Assembly: GCA_023386555.1 (NCBI GenBank)
Contig: JAEWJK010000011.1
Location: 83,271-147,270, forward strand
From: Bacteroidota bacterium
GTDB lineage: Bacteria > Bacteroidota > Bacteroidia > Chitinophagales > Chitinophagaceae
DNA length: 64,000 bases
Reading direction: 5' to 3'
Shown here: one piece after another, positions 8,899-16,486 of the stretch
Position numbering within the stretch: the stretch's first letter is position 1
Layout: each line of letters begins with the position of its first letter
The notes under the pieces: generated by a model
The model's input: the letters and a program-made list of their open reading frames with translations, nothing else
Database searches by the model: none
What the model was told of the DNA's origin: nothing
Position numbers and translations under genes: made by a program

Positions 8899-9477
8899 TT
8901 ATTGTTGATTGTCTTTTACAATGTTTTTGAAAGGCATTCCCAATTCTTTCAGTAACTCGTAAGCTTCTTCGTTAGTGTTAGCTGTAGTTACGAAAGTGAT
9001 ATCCATACCTGTGATCTTATTCACTTTATCGATATCGATCTCAGGGAAGATGATCTGTTCTGTGATGCCCATTGTGTAGTTACCACGACCATCGAAAGCT
9101 TTATCGCTAACACCTTTGAAGTCACGTACACGAGGTAATGCAACAGCGATCAGCCTGTCTAAGAATTCATACATCTTCTCACCACGAAGTGTAACTCTTG
9201 CACCGATCGGCATTCCTTTACGGAGCTTGAAGTTGGAGATGTCTTTCTTAGAATAAGTTGGAACAGCTTTCTGACCAGTGATGTTTGTAAGCTCGTCAAC
9301 AGCAATGTCAACCAACTTCTTATCATTCACTGCTCCGTTAACACCACGGTTAATAGCGATTTTCTCTAACCTTGGGGCCTGCATTACTGTTTTGTAACCG
9401 AACTTCTTCACCAAAGCAGGTACAACATCTTTCTTGTACTTATCTGCCAGACGAGGAGAATATTTTGTAGTACTCAT
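8899..9477 (-). CDS. rplE: 50S ribosomal protein L5
   Basis: 192 residues. L5 binds 5S rRNA and contacts the P-site tRNA. The stretches [24 protein letters not shown] and the C-terminal ELGMPF are typical. It is 21 nt after rplX and 6 nt before rpsN, a compact part of the operon. Confidence 0.97.
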   Translation of the reverse strand: MSTTKYSPRLADKYKKDVVPALVKKFGYKTVMQAPRLEKIAINRGVNGAVNDKKLVDIAVDELTNITGQKAVPTYSKKDISNFKLRKGMPIGARVTLRGEKMYEFLDRLIAVALPRVRDFKGVSDKAFDGRGNYTMGITEQIIFPEIDIDKVNKITGMDITFVTTANTNEEAYELLKELGMPFKNIVKDNQQ

Positions 9478-9498
9478 ATAATTTGCTTTGCCAGGTTA

Positions 9499-9837
9499 CT
9501 ACTTGATTGCTTCACCTGATTTTTTAGCGATACGAACTAATTTTCCATTTTCACGGGTACGCTTCACTTTAGAACCGGTACCCGATTTTGCATCCCATAA
9601 CATCACGTTACTGATATTAATCGGAGCTTCTCTTTTTACTATACCACCTTTGGTATTCTGAGCCGAAGGTTTGGTATGCTTTGTAACAATGTTCACACCT
9701 TCAACAACTACACGACCGTTCTCGAGTAATACTTTTAATACTTTACGAGGCTTTTTCAGGTCTTTATCATCACCGGTAATAACTACTACGTCATCGCCTT
9801 TTTTGATGTTGTATTTAGGTTTAAATCTGTTGCTCAT
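9499..9837 (-). CDS. rplX: 50S ribosomal protein L24
   Basis: 112 residues with an N-terminal KOW motif (IKKGDDVVVITGDDK, about 11-25) and a C-terminal DAKSGTGSKVKR-type tail. L24 is an early assembly initiator for the large subunit. Its 110-nt upstream spacer contains a full copy of the type-2 dispersed repeat at 9883-9902. Confidence 0.96.
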   Translation of the reverse strand: MSNRFKPKYNIKKGDDVVVITGDDKDLKKPRKVLKVLLENGRVVVEGVNIVTKHTKPSAQNTKGGIVKREAPINISNVMLWDAKSGTGSKVKRTRENGKLVRIAKKSGEAIK

Positions 9838-9882
9838 TTTTTATTGTTTATGAAGTCAACTGTACTTCTTTGTTCTACTTTC

Positions 9883-9902
9883 GTTGCGTCGCACTCTTGT
9901 AC
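9883..9902 (-). repeat. Dispersed repeat, type-2 core, exact copy
   Basis: The minus strand reads GTACAAGAGTGCGACGCAAC, identical to the copy at 48426-48445. It lies between rplN and rplX inside the ribosomal operon. Confidence 0.85.
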
Positions 9903-9947
9903 TGAGTGATTCGCTATTTATCATTCCTTGATCCTTGTTCAATATTC

Positions 9948-10316
9948 TTAAAGAACTTCAGGAGCAAGTGAAATAATTTTCATGTATCCTTTATCTCTCA
10001 ACTCTCTCGCTACTGGTCCAAAGATCCTGGTACCACGAGGTTCGTCAGAGTTGTTCAACAGTACAACAGCGTTGTCGTCGAAACGGATATAAGAACCATC
10101 TTTTCTACGCAATTTGTTTGTTGTACGAACTATTACGGCTTTAGAAACAGTTCCTTTCTTAATACCCCCTGCAGGGATGGCATCTTTAACAGTAACAACG
10201 ATCTTGTCACCTATTTTGGCATAGTCCTGACCTGAGTTACCAAGTACTCTGATACAAAGCACCTCTTTGGCACCACTGTTATCAGCTACACTTAGTCTGC
10301 TTTCTTGCTGGATCAT
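9948..10316 (-). CDS. rplN: 50S ribosomal protein L14
   Basis: 122 residues, the standard length. L14 forms bridges to the small subunit. [18 protein letters not shown] at the start and the ending REKGYMKI-type stretch (here [16 protein letters not shown]) are family hallmarks. Spacers of 120 nt (to rpsQ) and 110 nt (to rplX) surround it, longer than usual for this pair. Confidence 0.97.
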   Translation of the reverse strand: MIQQESRLSVADNSGAKEVLCIRVLGNSGQDYAKIGDKIVVTVKDAIPAGGIKKGTVSKAVIVRTTNKLRRKDGSYIRFDDNAVVLLNNSDEPRGTRIFGPVARELRDKGYMKIISLAPEVL

Positions 10317-10321
10317 TTTAT

Positions 10322-10436
10322 TTAGCTTTTAGCTTTATTATTTTTCTGTTCACTGCTTCAAGCTTCAAGCTGTAAGCTTTAAGCATTGAAAATATCTGGA
10401 ACAAGCTTGTAGCATATAGCTTATAGCTTGTAGCTC
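10322..10436. repeat. rpsQ/rplN spacer of iterated 'agctt(g)tagc' words
   Basis: The spacer consists largely of variations on agctttaagctt and agcttgtagc, repeated and self-complementary (for example near 10355-10382 and 10404-10434). No coding frame, promoter or terminator tail is seen. It can fold into several hairpins. Confidence 0.55.
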
Positions 10437-10697
10437 TTACTTAGCTTTTTCTACCACTTCCACTAATCTCCAACGCTTGGTTTTTGATAAGGGACGAGTT
10501 TCCATGATAGTTACCACATCACCAACTCCGCACTCTTCTTTTTCGTCGTGTGCATGGAACTTGGTAGTTTTCTTGATAAACTTACCATAGATAGGGTGTT
10601 TTACTTTTCTTTCAACAGCAACAGTGATGGTTTTAGCCATTTTATCGCTGGTGACAACACCTGTTCTTGTTTTTCGTAAATTTCTTACTTCAGCCAT
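10437..10697 (-). CDS. rpsQ: 30S ribosomal protein S17
   Basis: 86 residues. S17 is a primary 16S rRNA binder with an OB fold. [21 protein letters not shown] and the [16 protein letters not shown] ending identify it. It lies 28 nt after rpmC in the canonical L16-L29-S17 order. Confidence 0.97.
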   Translation of the reverse strand: MAEVRNLRKTRTGVVTSDKMAKTITVAVERKVKHPIYGKFIKKTTKFHAHDEKEECGVGDVVTIMETRPLSKTKRWRLVEVVEKAK

Positions 10698-10725
10698 TGT
10701 ACTTGTTTTTAGCTTCTGCTATTAA

Positions 10726-10935
10726 TTATGCTTGTAAAGCTCTTTTGTTCAATTCCGTTTTTAAACGGGCAAGGTCTTTTCTCAATGCACGGATGCTCAT
10801 TGGATTTTCCAATGGAGAAATTGCGTGTGCAAACTCAAGCTTTTTAAGTCTGAGTTCATCTTCCTGGATTCTCGCCTTAAGATCGTTTTCGTTAAGGTCC
10901 CTCAGGCTCTTATTAAAATCCTGCTTCTTAGCCAT
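10726..10935 (-). CDS. rpmC: 50S ribosomal protein L29
   Basis: 69 residues forming two helices, with SLRDLNENDLKARI near the start and the RKDLARLKTELNKR ending typical of L29. The protein lines the exit of the nascent peptide tunnel. It is 18 nt after rplP. Confidence 0.96.
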   Translation of the reverse strand: MAKKQDFNKSLRDLNENDLKARIQEDELRLKKLEFAHAISPLENPMSIRALRKDLARLKTELNKRALQA

Positions 10936-10953
10936 TGTGATAACTTTTTATAA

Positions 10954-11373
10954 TTACGCTTGTAAGTCTCTTCTTACAATGAATTTTGTTTTGATAGGCA
11001 GCTTCTGAGCAGCTAATCCCATTGCTTCTTTTGCTACTGTTTCAGGTACACCATCACATTCAAAGATGATACGACCTGGTTCTACTACAGCAGCCCAGAA
11101 TTCAGGGTTACCTTTACCTTTACCCATCCTTACCTCTAAAGGCTTACGGGTAATGATTTTATCTGGAAATACTCTGATCCAAACGTTACCTTCTCTTTTC
11201 ATAGCCCTTGTCATTGACTGACGTGCAGCTTCGATCTGACGGTTGGTTAACCAAACAGGCTCAACAGCTTTCAATGCGAAAGAACCGAAAGCAATAGAAG
11301 CACCACGCTTGGCCACTTCACGAATACGTCCTTTTTGCTGTTTCCTATGTTTACTTCTTTTAGGCTGTAACAT
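10954..11373 (-). CDS. rplP: 50S ribosomal protein L16
   Basis: 139 residues. L16 organises the tRNA entry side of the peptidyl transferase centre. [16 protein letters not shown] at the start, [16 protein letters not shown] and the [14 protein letters not shown] stretch are diagnostic. It follows rpsC by 71 nt, a spacer with TTTGAAG/TTTCAAA words. Confidence 0.97.
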   Translation of the reverse strand: MLQPKRSKHRKQQKGRIREVAKRGASIAFGSFALKAVEPVWLTNRQIEAARQSMTRAMKREGNVWIRVFPDKIITRKPLEVRMGKGKGNPEFWAAVVEPGRIIFECDGVPETVAKEAMGLAAQKLPIKTKFIVRRDLQA

Positions 11374-11444
11374 AACTAGTTTATAGTTTGTGGTTTGAAG
11401 TGTTTAGTTTCAAACCATTTTGAAACTTCTAATTCAATTTCAGA

Positions 11445-12239
11445 TTATCCTCTGCCTCTTCCTCCACCACCTCTACGGTCGTCTCTTCTATCACCACCAC
11501 CTCTACGGTCATCTCTTCTATCGCCACCACCTCTTCTATCATCACCACCTCTTCTCTCGTTACCTGCAGCTTCTTTACCACCGATGAAATTTGGATTCAA
11601 TTCTCTTTTACCTAAAACTTCACCTTTACATATCCATACCTTCAAACCGATCTTTCCGTAAACAGTCTGAGCAAATACACTTGCATAGTCGATATCCATT
11701 CTATATGTATGCAAAGGAGTACGACCTTGCTTAAACTCTTCACTACGTGCAATCTCGGCACCACCTAAACGGCCTGAAGCTTTTACTTTTATACCTTCTG
11801 CACCCATACGAAGTGTAGAAGCGATAGCCATCTTGATTGCTCTTTTGAAAGAGATACGATTCTCAATCTGACGAGCAATGGTGTCACCTACAATATTTGC
11901 ATCCAGTTCCGGACGACGGATCTCAAGAATATTGATCTGTACATCATCCTTACCGGTTAATTTCTTCAACTCTTCTTTGATACGATCAACCTCTCCACCA
12001 CCTTTACCAATGATGATACCTGGCTTAGAAGTATGGATAGTGATGATTAGTTTACCAAGTGTACGTTCGATAACGATCCTGGCAATACCACCTTTGTTAA
12101 TACGAGCAGTTAAGTACGTTCTGATCTTATGATCTTCAATCAGCTTCTTAGAGTAATCTCTTTTGCTGCCGTACCAGTTACTGTCCCATCCTCTGATGAT
12201 ACCTAACCTGTTACCTATTGGATTTGCTTTCTGACCCAT
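11445..12239 (-). CDS. rpsC: 30S ribosomal protein S3 with Arg/Gly/Asp-rich C-terminal tail
   Basis: 264 residues, about 30 longer than the usual S3. The N-terminal KH domain ([18 protein letters not shown], near 75-92) and C-terminal S3 domain ([20 protein letters not shown]) are intact. S3 lines the mRNA entry channel and has helicase activity in the ribosome. From about residue 226 the protein becomes a low-complexity tail of iterated [10 protein letters not shown] units, encoded by a 30-nt imperfect tandem repeat (about 11462-11560). The tail is positively charged and probably disordered. The call is certain; the role of the tail is unknown. Confidence 0.97.
   Translation of the reverse strand: MGQKANPIGNRLGIIRGWDSNWYGSKRDYSKKLIEDHKIRTYLTARINKGGIARIVIERTLGKLIITIHTSKPGIIIGKGGGEVDRIKEELKKLTGKDDVQINILEIRRPELDANIVGDTIARQIENRISFKRAIKMAIASTLRMGAEGIKVKASGRLGGAEIARSEEFKQGRTPLHTYRMDIDYASVFAQTVYGKIGLKVWICKGEVLGKRELNPNFIGGKEAAGNERRGGDDRRGGGDRRDDRRGGGDRRDDRRGGGGRGRG
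11462..11560 (-). repeat. 30-nt tandem repeat encoding the S3 tail
   Basis: About three imperfect 30-nt copies encode a 10-residue [10 protein letters not shown] unit. Differences between copies are single-base changes and one shortening, consistent with slippage in phase with the reading frame. Confidence 0.75.
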
Positions 12240-12260
12240 ATTATGGTTTAATAGGTTTTA

Positions 12261-12605
12261 TTAATTTTTTGAATCTACAATTATAGTTACATGGTTGCTA
12301 CGCTTACGAACCCTGTATCCACGACCTTGTGGAGCTGGTCTCATACGCTTTAATACTCTGCCACCATCTACAAATACAGTTTTTACTACAAGGTTAGAAT
12401 CTGCTGCACTTGTACCGTTATTCTTTTGCTCCCAGTTGCTGATTGCACTCTTTAGCAATTTTGCTAAAGGAGTTGCATTGTGCTGTGGGTGAAACTCAAG
12501 AATCGCAAGTGCTTTTTCAACCTGCATTCCACGGATCACATCAGCCAGCAAACGCATTTTGCGTGGACCTGTGGGATAATTCATCAATTTTGCTACTGCT
12601 TCCAT
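12261..12605 (-). CDS. rplV: 50S ribosomal protein L22
   Basis: 114 residues. L22 extends a hairpin into the peptide exit tunnel. [18 protein letters not shown] at the start and [20 protein letters not shown] near the C-terminus (the tunnel hairpin and following strand) are typical. It is 75 nt after rpsS and 21 nt before rpsC. Confidence 0.97.
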   Translation of the reverse strand: MEAVAKLMNYPTGPRKMRLLADVIRGMQVEKALAILEFHPQHNATPLAKLLKSAISNWEQKNNGTSAADSNLVVKTVFVDGGRVLKRMRPAPQGRGYRVRKRSNHVTIIVDSKN

Positions 12606-12680
12606 TGTTATTTAATTATGAGTTATGAGTTAGGAGTTTGTAGTTATTACTCTAAACTCTGCACTCTAAACTTTCAACTA
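12606..12680. repeat. rpsS/rplV spacer of 'gagttatga' and 'actctaaac' words
   Basis: The spacer is made of iterated atgagttatgagttagg and its rough complement actctaaactctgcactctaaac, able to fold into a long imperfect hairpin. Nothing coding is seen. Confidence 0.5.
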
Positions 12681-12950
12681 TTATTGTTTAGATCCTGAAT
12701 GTCCTTTAAAGTTTCTGGTTGGAGCAAACTCACCAAGTTTGTGACCTACCATAAATTCTGTTACATAAACAGGGATGAACTTGTTGCCATTGTGAACAGC
12801 GAAAGTGTGACCTACAAAATCCGGAGAAATGGTAGAACGACGACTCCATGTTTTGATAACAGTCTTTTTGCTTTTGCCTTCGTTGATGGCTAAAACCTTG
12901 GCTTCAACGTTTGCATCTATGTAAGGACCTTTTTTAATCGAACGAGCCAT
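12681..12950 (-). CDS. rpsS: 30S ribosomal protein S19
   Basis: 89 residues. S19 forms the head of the small subunit with S13. [39 protein letters not shown] and [14 protein letters not shown] are diagnostic. It lies between rplB (62 nt) and rplV (75 nt) in the canonical order. Confidence 0.97.
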   Translation of the reverse strand: MARSIKKGPYIDANVEAKVLAINEGKSKKTVIKTWSRRSTISPDFVGHTFAVHNGNKFIPVYVTEFMVGHKLGEFAPTRNFKGHSGSKQ

Positions 12951-13012
12951 ATTATTCTTTTTCTTGTTTATTCCTCTCCGGTTTTACCCAAGAGTATTTT
13001 AACGATGAATGA

Positions 13013-13852
13013 TTACTTTGCTAATTTCTTTCCGTCTCTTCTCTGAATGATAAGTTTATCGCTTCCTTTTCCTCTTGTTCTTGTTTTCTCTCCTTTAGCG
13101 TACTTACCGGTTCTGCTTCTTGGATGACCACCTGAAGCTCTACCTTCACCACCACCCATTGGGTGATCAACTGGGTTCATCGCAACACCTCTTGTTCTTG
13201 GACGAATACCTTTCCACCTGTTAACACCAGCCTTACCTGCAGTCTGAAGATTATGATCGCTGTTAGAAACAACACCTACAGTTGCATAACAGTTGATCAA
13301 TACTTTTCTCAACTCACCAGAAGGCATTTTCAATACAGCATATTTTTCTTCCTTATTAGAAAGCTGAGCTGAAGATCCAGCGCTTCTTGCCATTACACCA
13401 CCATGACCTGGTTGTAATTCGATGTTGTGAACGTTTGTACCTAAAGGCATGTTCTTCATCTGAAGTGCATTACCAATTTCAGGTGCAACTGCATCACCAC
13501 TGATTACCTTCTGTCCTACCTGGATACCTTGTGGAGCAAGAATGTATCTTTTTTCACCATCAGCATACTGAATCAAAGAAATGAATGCAGTACGGTTTGG
13601 ATCATATTCAACTGAAACTACAGTAGCTTCAATATCTTTCTTATTTCTTTTGAAATCAACGATACGATAGTGATGCTTACTTCCACCACCTCTGTATCTC
13701 ATTGCACGACGACCTTGAGAGTTACGGCCAGCTTTCTGATGCTGTGGCTCTAGTAAGCTCTTTTCAGGAGTGTCGGTTGTTAATTCTGCGTAAGCATTTC
13801 CAATTCTCCAGCGTGTGCCGGCTGTCATTGGTTTGTACTTCTTTAATGCCAT
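13013..13852 (-). CDS. rplB: 50S ribosomal protein L2
   Basis: 279 residues. L2 is required for subunit association and peptidyl transfer. The conserved C-terminal RGVAMNPVDHPMGGGEGR stretch, which includes the functionally important histidine, is intact, as are GRRAMRYRGGGSKHHYR and the KTRTRGKGSDKLIIQRR ending. It follows rplW by 44 nt. Nothing unusual. Confidence 0.98.
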   Translation of the reverse strand: MALKKYKPMTAGTRWRIGNAYAELTTDTPEKSLLEPQHQKAGRNSQGRRAMRYRGGGSKHHYRIVDFKRNKKDIEATVVSVEYDPNRTAFISLIQYADGEKRYILAPQGIQVGQKVISGDAVAPEIGNALQMKNMPLGTNVHNIELQPGHGGVMARSAGSSAQLSNKEEKYAVLKMPSGELRKVLINCYATVGVVSNSDHNLQTAGKAGVNRWKGIRPRTRGVAMNPVDHPMGGGEGRASGGHPRSRTGKYAKGEKTRTRGKGSDKLIIQRRDGKKLAK

Positions 13853-13896
13853 TTGTTCTCGTTTTGTGCGAACTTCTCAGCTTCGCTTGCTATAAA

Positions 13897-14196
13897 TTAT
13901 ATGTTAGAATAAAGATCAATTGTTTCGCCTTCAGCTACTGTTATGTAAGCTTTCTTATAAGCAGGCTTAACACCCTGGATGAAACCAGCTTTTGTATAAC
14001 GGGTTTTATTTTTACCAGGAACAACTACAGTGTTAACATCAACTACAGATACTCCGTAGAATTCTTCCACTGCTTTTTTGATCTCTAACTTGTTTGCCCT
14101 ACGGTTAACACGGAAAGCATATCTTCTCAATTTCTCTTGCTGAAGGTTTGCTTTTTCTGTTAAGATCGGTTTTACTAATACTTCTGTAAGTTTCAT
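13897..14196 (-). CDS. rplW: 50S ribosomal protein L23
   Basis: 99 residues. L23 is the docking site for trigger factor and SRP at the tunnel exit. VLVKPILTEKANLQQE at the start and the FYGVSVVDVNTVVVPGK stretch fit the family. It is 26 nt after rplD and 44 nt before rplB. Confidence 0.96.
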   Translation of the reverse strand: MKLTEVLVKPILTEKANLQQEKLRRYAFRVNRRANKLEIKKAVEEFYGVSVVDVNTVVVPGKNKTRYTKAGFIQGVKPAYKKAYITVAEGETIDLYSNI

Positions 14197-14222
14197 TTTA
14201 TATTGATTGAAACATTATTCAA

Positions 14223-14861
14223 TTAAGCGGTTGCAGTTGTCTCTTCGCCTGTAAAGATCTTAGCTGCACCTTCAGTTAATACCAGTACATCTGCATTCAT
14301 GATTTCGTAAGTATTCACGTCTGCTAGTAAAGTACCATCTGCATTTGGAATATTACGAAGGCTGAGGTAAAGATTATCGTTATACTCAGGAAGAATGAAC
14401 AATGCTTTTTTCGCATCAACTTTCAGATTCTTCAATGTACCAGCGATAGTCTTTGTTTTAGGAGCATCGAAGCTGATATCTTCAACTACTACGATCGCAT
14501 TTTCTTTTGCTTTGTAAGCCAGTGCAGACATTTTAGCAAGGTCTTTCACTTTCTTGTTCAGCTTGAAGTCATAACTGTGTGGCTTAGGTCCGAAGATAGT
14601 ACCACCACCTTTGTATAAAGGGTTTCTGATATTACCTTTTCTTGCACCACCAGTACCTTTTTGCTTGTGAAGTTTACGGCTCGCACCTTTTACTTCAGCA
14701 CGGGTTTTAACCTTATGTGTACCGGAACGGGCTGCAGCCAAATATTGCTTAACAGCGAGGTAGATCACATGATCATTCGGCTCGATACCGAAAATATCAT
14801 CTGGCAATTCTACTTTCCTGCCGGTTGATTGTCCGTTTATATTTAAAACATCTACTTGCAT
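14223..14861 (-). CDS. rplD: 50S ribosomal protein L4
   Basis: 212 residues. L4 lines the exit tunnel, and in E. coli it regulates the S10 operon. KQKGTGGARKGNIRNPLYKGG (the extended tunnel loop) and the GPKPHSYDFKLNKKVK stretch are typical. It is 22 nt after rplC. Whether it controls this operon cannot be told from the sequence, though the rplC leader region is a possible target. Confidence 0.97.
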   Translation of the reverse strand: MQVDVLNINGQSTGRKVELPDDIFGIEPNDHVIYLAVKQYLAAARSGTHKVKTRAEVKGASRKLHKQKGTGGARKGNIRNPLYKGGGTIFGPKPHSYDFKLNKKVKDLAKMSALAYKAKENAIVVVEDISFDAPKTKTIAGTLKNLKVDAKKALFILPEYNDNLYLSLRNIPNADGTLLADVNTYEIMNADVLVLTEGAAKIFTGEETTATA

Positions 14862-14883
14862 CTTCTTTCAGATTAATTGGTGA

Positions 14884-15501
14884 TTACTTCTGGATTAATA
14901 CGATTGAACCGTTGTGACCTGGAACTGATCCTGTAACAAGAATGTAGTTTTTCTCAGGGAAGATCTTAACTACTTTCAGTCCTTTCATTTTAACCCTGTC
15001 ATTACCCATTTGACCGGCCATTCTCATTCCTTTGAATACTCTTGAAGGATAAGAAGAACCACCGATAGAACCAGGTGCTCTTTGTCTGTCGTGCTGACCG
15101 TGTGAACCTTCACCCACACCACTAAAGCCGTGACGTTTAACAACACCCTGGAAACCTTTACCCTTGGTAGTACCAACTACTTCAACTTTATCTCCTTCTT
15201 CGAAGATGTCTACAGTAATTGTTTCACCAATTGCTTTTTCTATTGAATAATTGCGGAATTCTTTTACGAATTTCTTGGCAGCAGTATTTGCCTTAGAGAA
15301 GTGATTTAATTCGGCTCTTGTAGCGTGTTTTTCTTTCTTGTCGCCGAAAGCTAACTGAAGAGCTGAGTAACCATCAGTGTCATTCGTTTTAACCTGGGTT
15401 ACTACACATGGGCCAGCTTCGATGATGGTGCAAGCAGTTTGCTTTCCATCGGCAGCGAAGATGCTGGTCATGCCAATTTTTTTTCCAATAATACCTTTCA
15501 T
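14884..15501 (-). CDS. rplC: 50S ribosomal protein L3
   Basis: 205 residues. L3 binds near the 3' end of 23S rRNA and its extension reaches the peptidyl transferase centre. [16 protein letters not shown] at the start, the [44 protein letters not shown] region (about 125-165) and the [11 protein letters not shown] ending are diagnostic. Unusually, it is separated from rpsJ by 314 nt with folding potential, including a small hairpin just before its start codon. Confidence 0.97.
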   Translation of the reverse strand: MKGIIGKKIGMTSIFAADGKQTACTIIEAGPCVVTQVKTNDTDGYSALQLAFGDKKEKHATRAELNHFSKANTAAKKFVKEFRNYSIEKAIGETITVDIFEEGDKVEVVGTTKGKGFQGVVKRHGFSGVGEGSHGQHDRQRAPGSIGGSSYPSRVFKGMRMAGQMGNDRVKMKGLKVVKIFPEKNYILVTGSVPGHNGSIVLIQK

Positions 15502-15815
15502 CGTTTTTGCGGTTTATGCCCCGCAAGGTTAAGAGGACAATTCCGATGATGTTCGGAATTTCAATCCTTGTTAACTGCCGACCTTTTCCTGTGTTTCCTT
15601 ATACTAAAGGAGAGGAAGTACCGGAAGTAAACAAACCTCGAAGGGCCTGTTTATATGTAGCCTTCTGAATTCTCTGTAGAGATGCCAGAAGATTAATTTA
15701 TTTATCAGAGCTCTTTTTTCAATACGGATTTTGCCGTAAGGATTGAGAGATGACTATTTTAAGAACTTTTGCTTTTTTAATTCCCATGACTTAATGTCGT
15801 GGCAATTATGGCATT
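15502..15815 (-). promoter_or_regulatory. Structured 314-nt rpsJ/rplC spacer, candidate leader
   Basis: No open frame of note. On the minus strand there are: a 6-bp hairpin TTGCGG/CCGCAA (15507-15526) ending 5 nt before the rplC start; an 8-bp hairpin AATTCCGA/TCGGAATT (15539-15560); and a possible closing stem CAAGG/CCTTG (15566-15570 with 15524-15528) that would enclose the second hairpin. This resembles a ribosomal protein leader, but I do not recognise a known Rfam class. No intrinsic terminator tail follows. Confidence 0.45.
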
Positions 15816-16121
15816 TTATGCCTTAATCTCAACTTCCACACCTGAAGGAAGATCTAACTTTGATAACGCATCTACCGTTCTTGATGAAGAGGTGTAGATA
15901 TCCAGTAAACGCTTATGCGTAGCTAACTGGAACTGTTCACGGCTTTTCTTGTTAACGTGTGGTGAACGGAGAACAGTGAATATTCTTTTGTGTGTTGGCA
16001 AAGGAATAGGACCTGTAACTACTGCACCTGTGCTGCGAACAGTTTTAACGATTTTCTCAGCAGATTTATCAACCAGGCTGTGATCGTAAGACTGTAATTT
16101 GATTCTGATTCTTTGAGACAT
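15816..16121 (-). CDS. rpsJ: 30S ribosomal protein S10
   Basis: 101 residues, first gene of the S10 cluster. [20 protein letters not shown] at the start and [32 protein letters not shown] central region are diagnostic. The frame stays open upstream to 16181, but that extension would place the promoter inside the gene and does not look like S10; the ATG at 16121 gives the family length. S10 acts in the 30S head and, in other bacteria, with NusB in antitermination. A good Bacteroidota promoter lies 30 nt upstream. Confidence 0.97.
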   Translation of the reverse strand: MSQRIRIKLQSYDHSLVDKSAEKIVKTVRSTGAVVTGPIPLPTHKRIFTVLRSPHVNKKSREQFQLATHKRLLDIYTSSSRTVDALSKLDLPSGVEVEIKA

Positions 16122-16129
16122 ATCCAAAA

Positions 16130-16147
16130 CCCAATTTTCAGTTGGGG
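16130..16147 (-). promoter_or_regulatory. Small hairpin at the 5' end of the S10 operon transcript
   Basis: CCCAA and TTGGG (16142-16146 and 16130-16134) can pair around a 7-nt loop, followed by TTTT, between the predicted transcription start and the rpsJ ATG 8 nt further on. Confidence 0.4.
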
Positions 16148-16150
16148 TTG

Positions 16151-16182
16151 CAAAAGTAAGGGGATATAACTTAACAGACAAA
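16151..16182 (-). promoter_or_regulatory. Promoter of the S10 ribosomal protein operon
   Basis: On the minus strand TTTG (16179-16182) is followed after 20 nt by TACTTTTG (16151-16158), matching the Bacteroidota sigma-A pattern TTTG-N19/20-TAnnTTTG. The expected start of transcription is near 16145, about 24 nt before rpsJ. Confidence 0.75.
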
Positions 16183-16381
16183 CATCAGGGTAATATTTTT
16201 TGCAAAAGAAGCTAAAAATCAGGTTAAACTATTCTTAAGAGCCAGTTGATCCGACAATTTAGTAATGCTTGAACGATTTCGGGAGAAAAAATATTAATCA
16301 AGTGCAACCTGAACACTATAAGTTAAGAATATATTGCTCAAAAACTAATTATTAGGAAATCAGTCGCCAAAGGTTCTGAAC

Positions 16382-16401
16382 GTACAAGTGAGTGACACAA
16401 C
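16382..16401 (+). repeat. Dispersed repeat, type-1 core, exact copy
   Basis: Plus strand reads GTACAAGTGAGTGACACAAC, flanked by GGTTCTGAAC upstream and GAAG downstream. It is downstream of fusA. Confidence 0.85.
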
Positions 16402-16432
16402 GAAGCTCCATAGCAGCACAGTCTTCTGTTAC

Positions 16433-16462
16433 AAAAAAATCCCGCTTCTCTCGAAACGGGAT
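16433..16462 (-). terminator. Strong intrinsic terminator of fusA
   Basis: On the minus strand a 10-bp stem ATCCCGTTTC / GAAGCGGGAT (one GU pair, GAGA loop) is followed by seven T. It begins 24 nt after the fusA stop. Confidence 0.9.
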
Positions 16463-16486
16463 CTATATAATAAAAGTAATGGTCTC

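Larger units (their letters stand above)
16183..16486. other. fusA/rpsJ spacer
   Basis: The stretch holds the fusA terminator (16433-16462) and a type-1 dispersed repeat (16382-16401). In the rest I see no gene or further motif. It separates fusA from the S10 operon as an independent transcription unit. Confidence 0.6.

Noticed and set aside
11395..11661. Proline/leucine-rich open frame on the plus strand opposite rpsC
   Set aside because: It is the antisense reading of the 30-nt repeat encoding the S3 tail; low-complexity protein with no family features.
16122..16181. 20-residue N-terminal extension of S10
   Set aside because: It would cover the promoter TTTG-N20-TACTTTTG and is not part of the S10 family.
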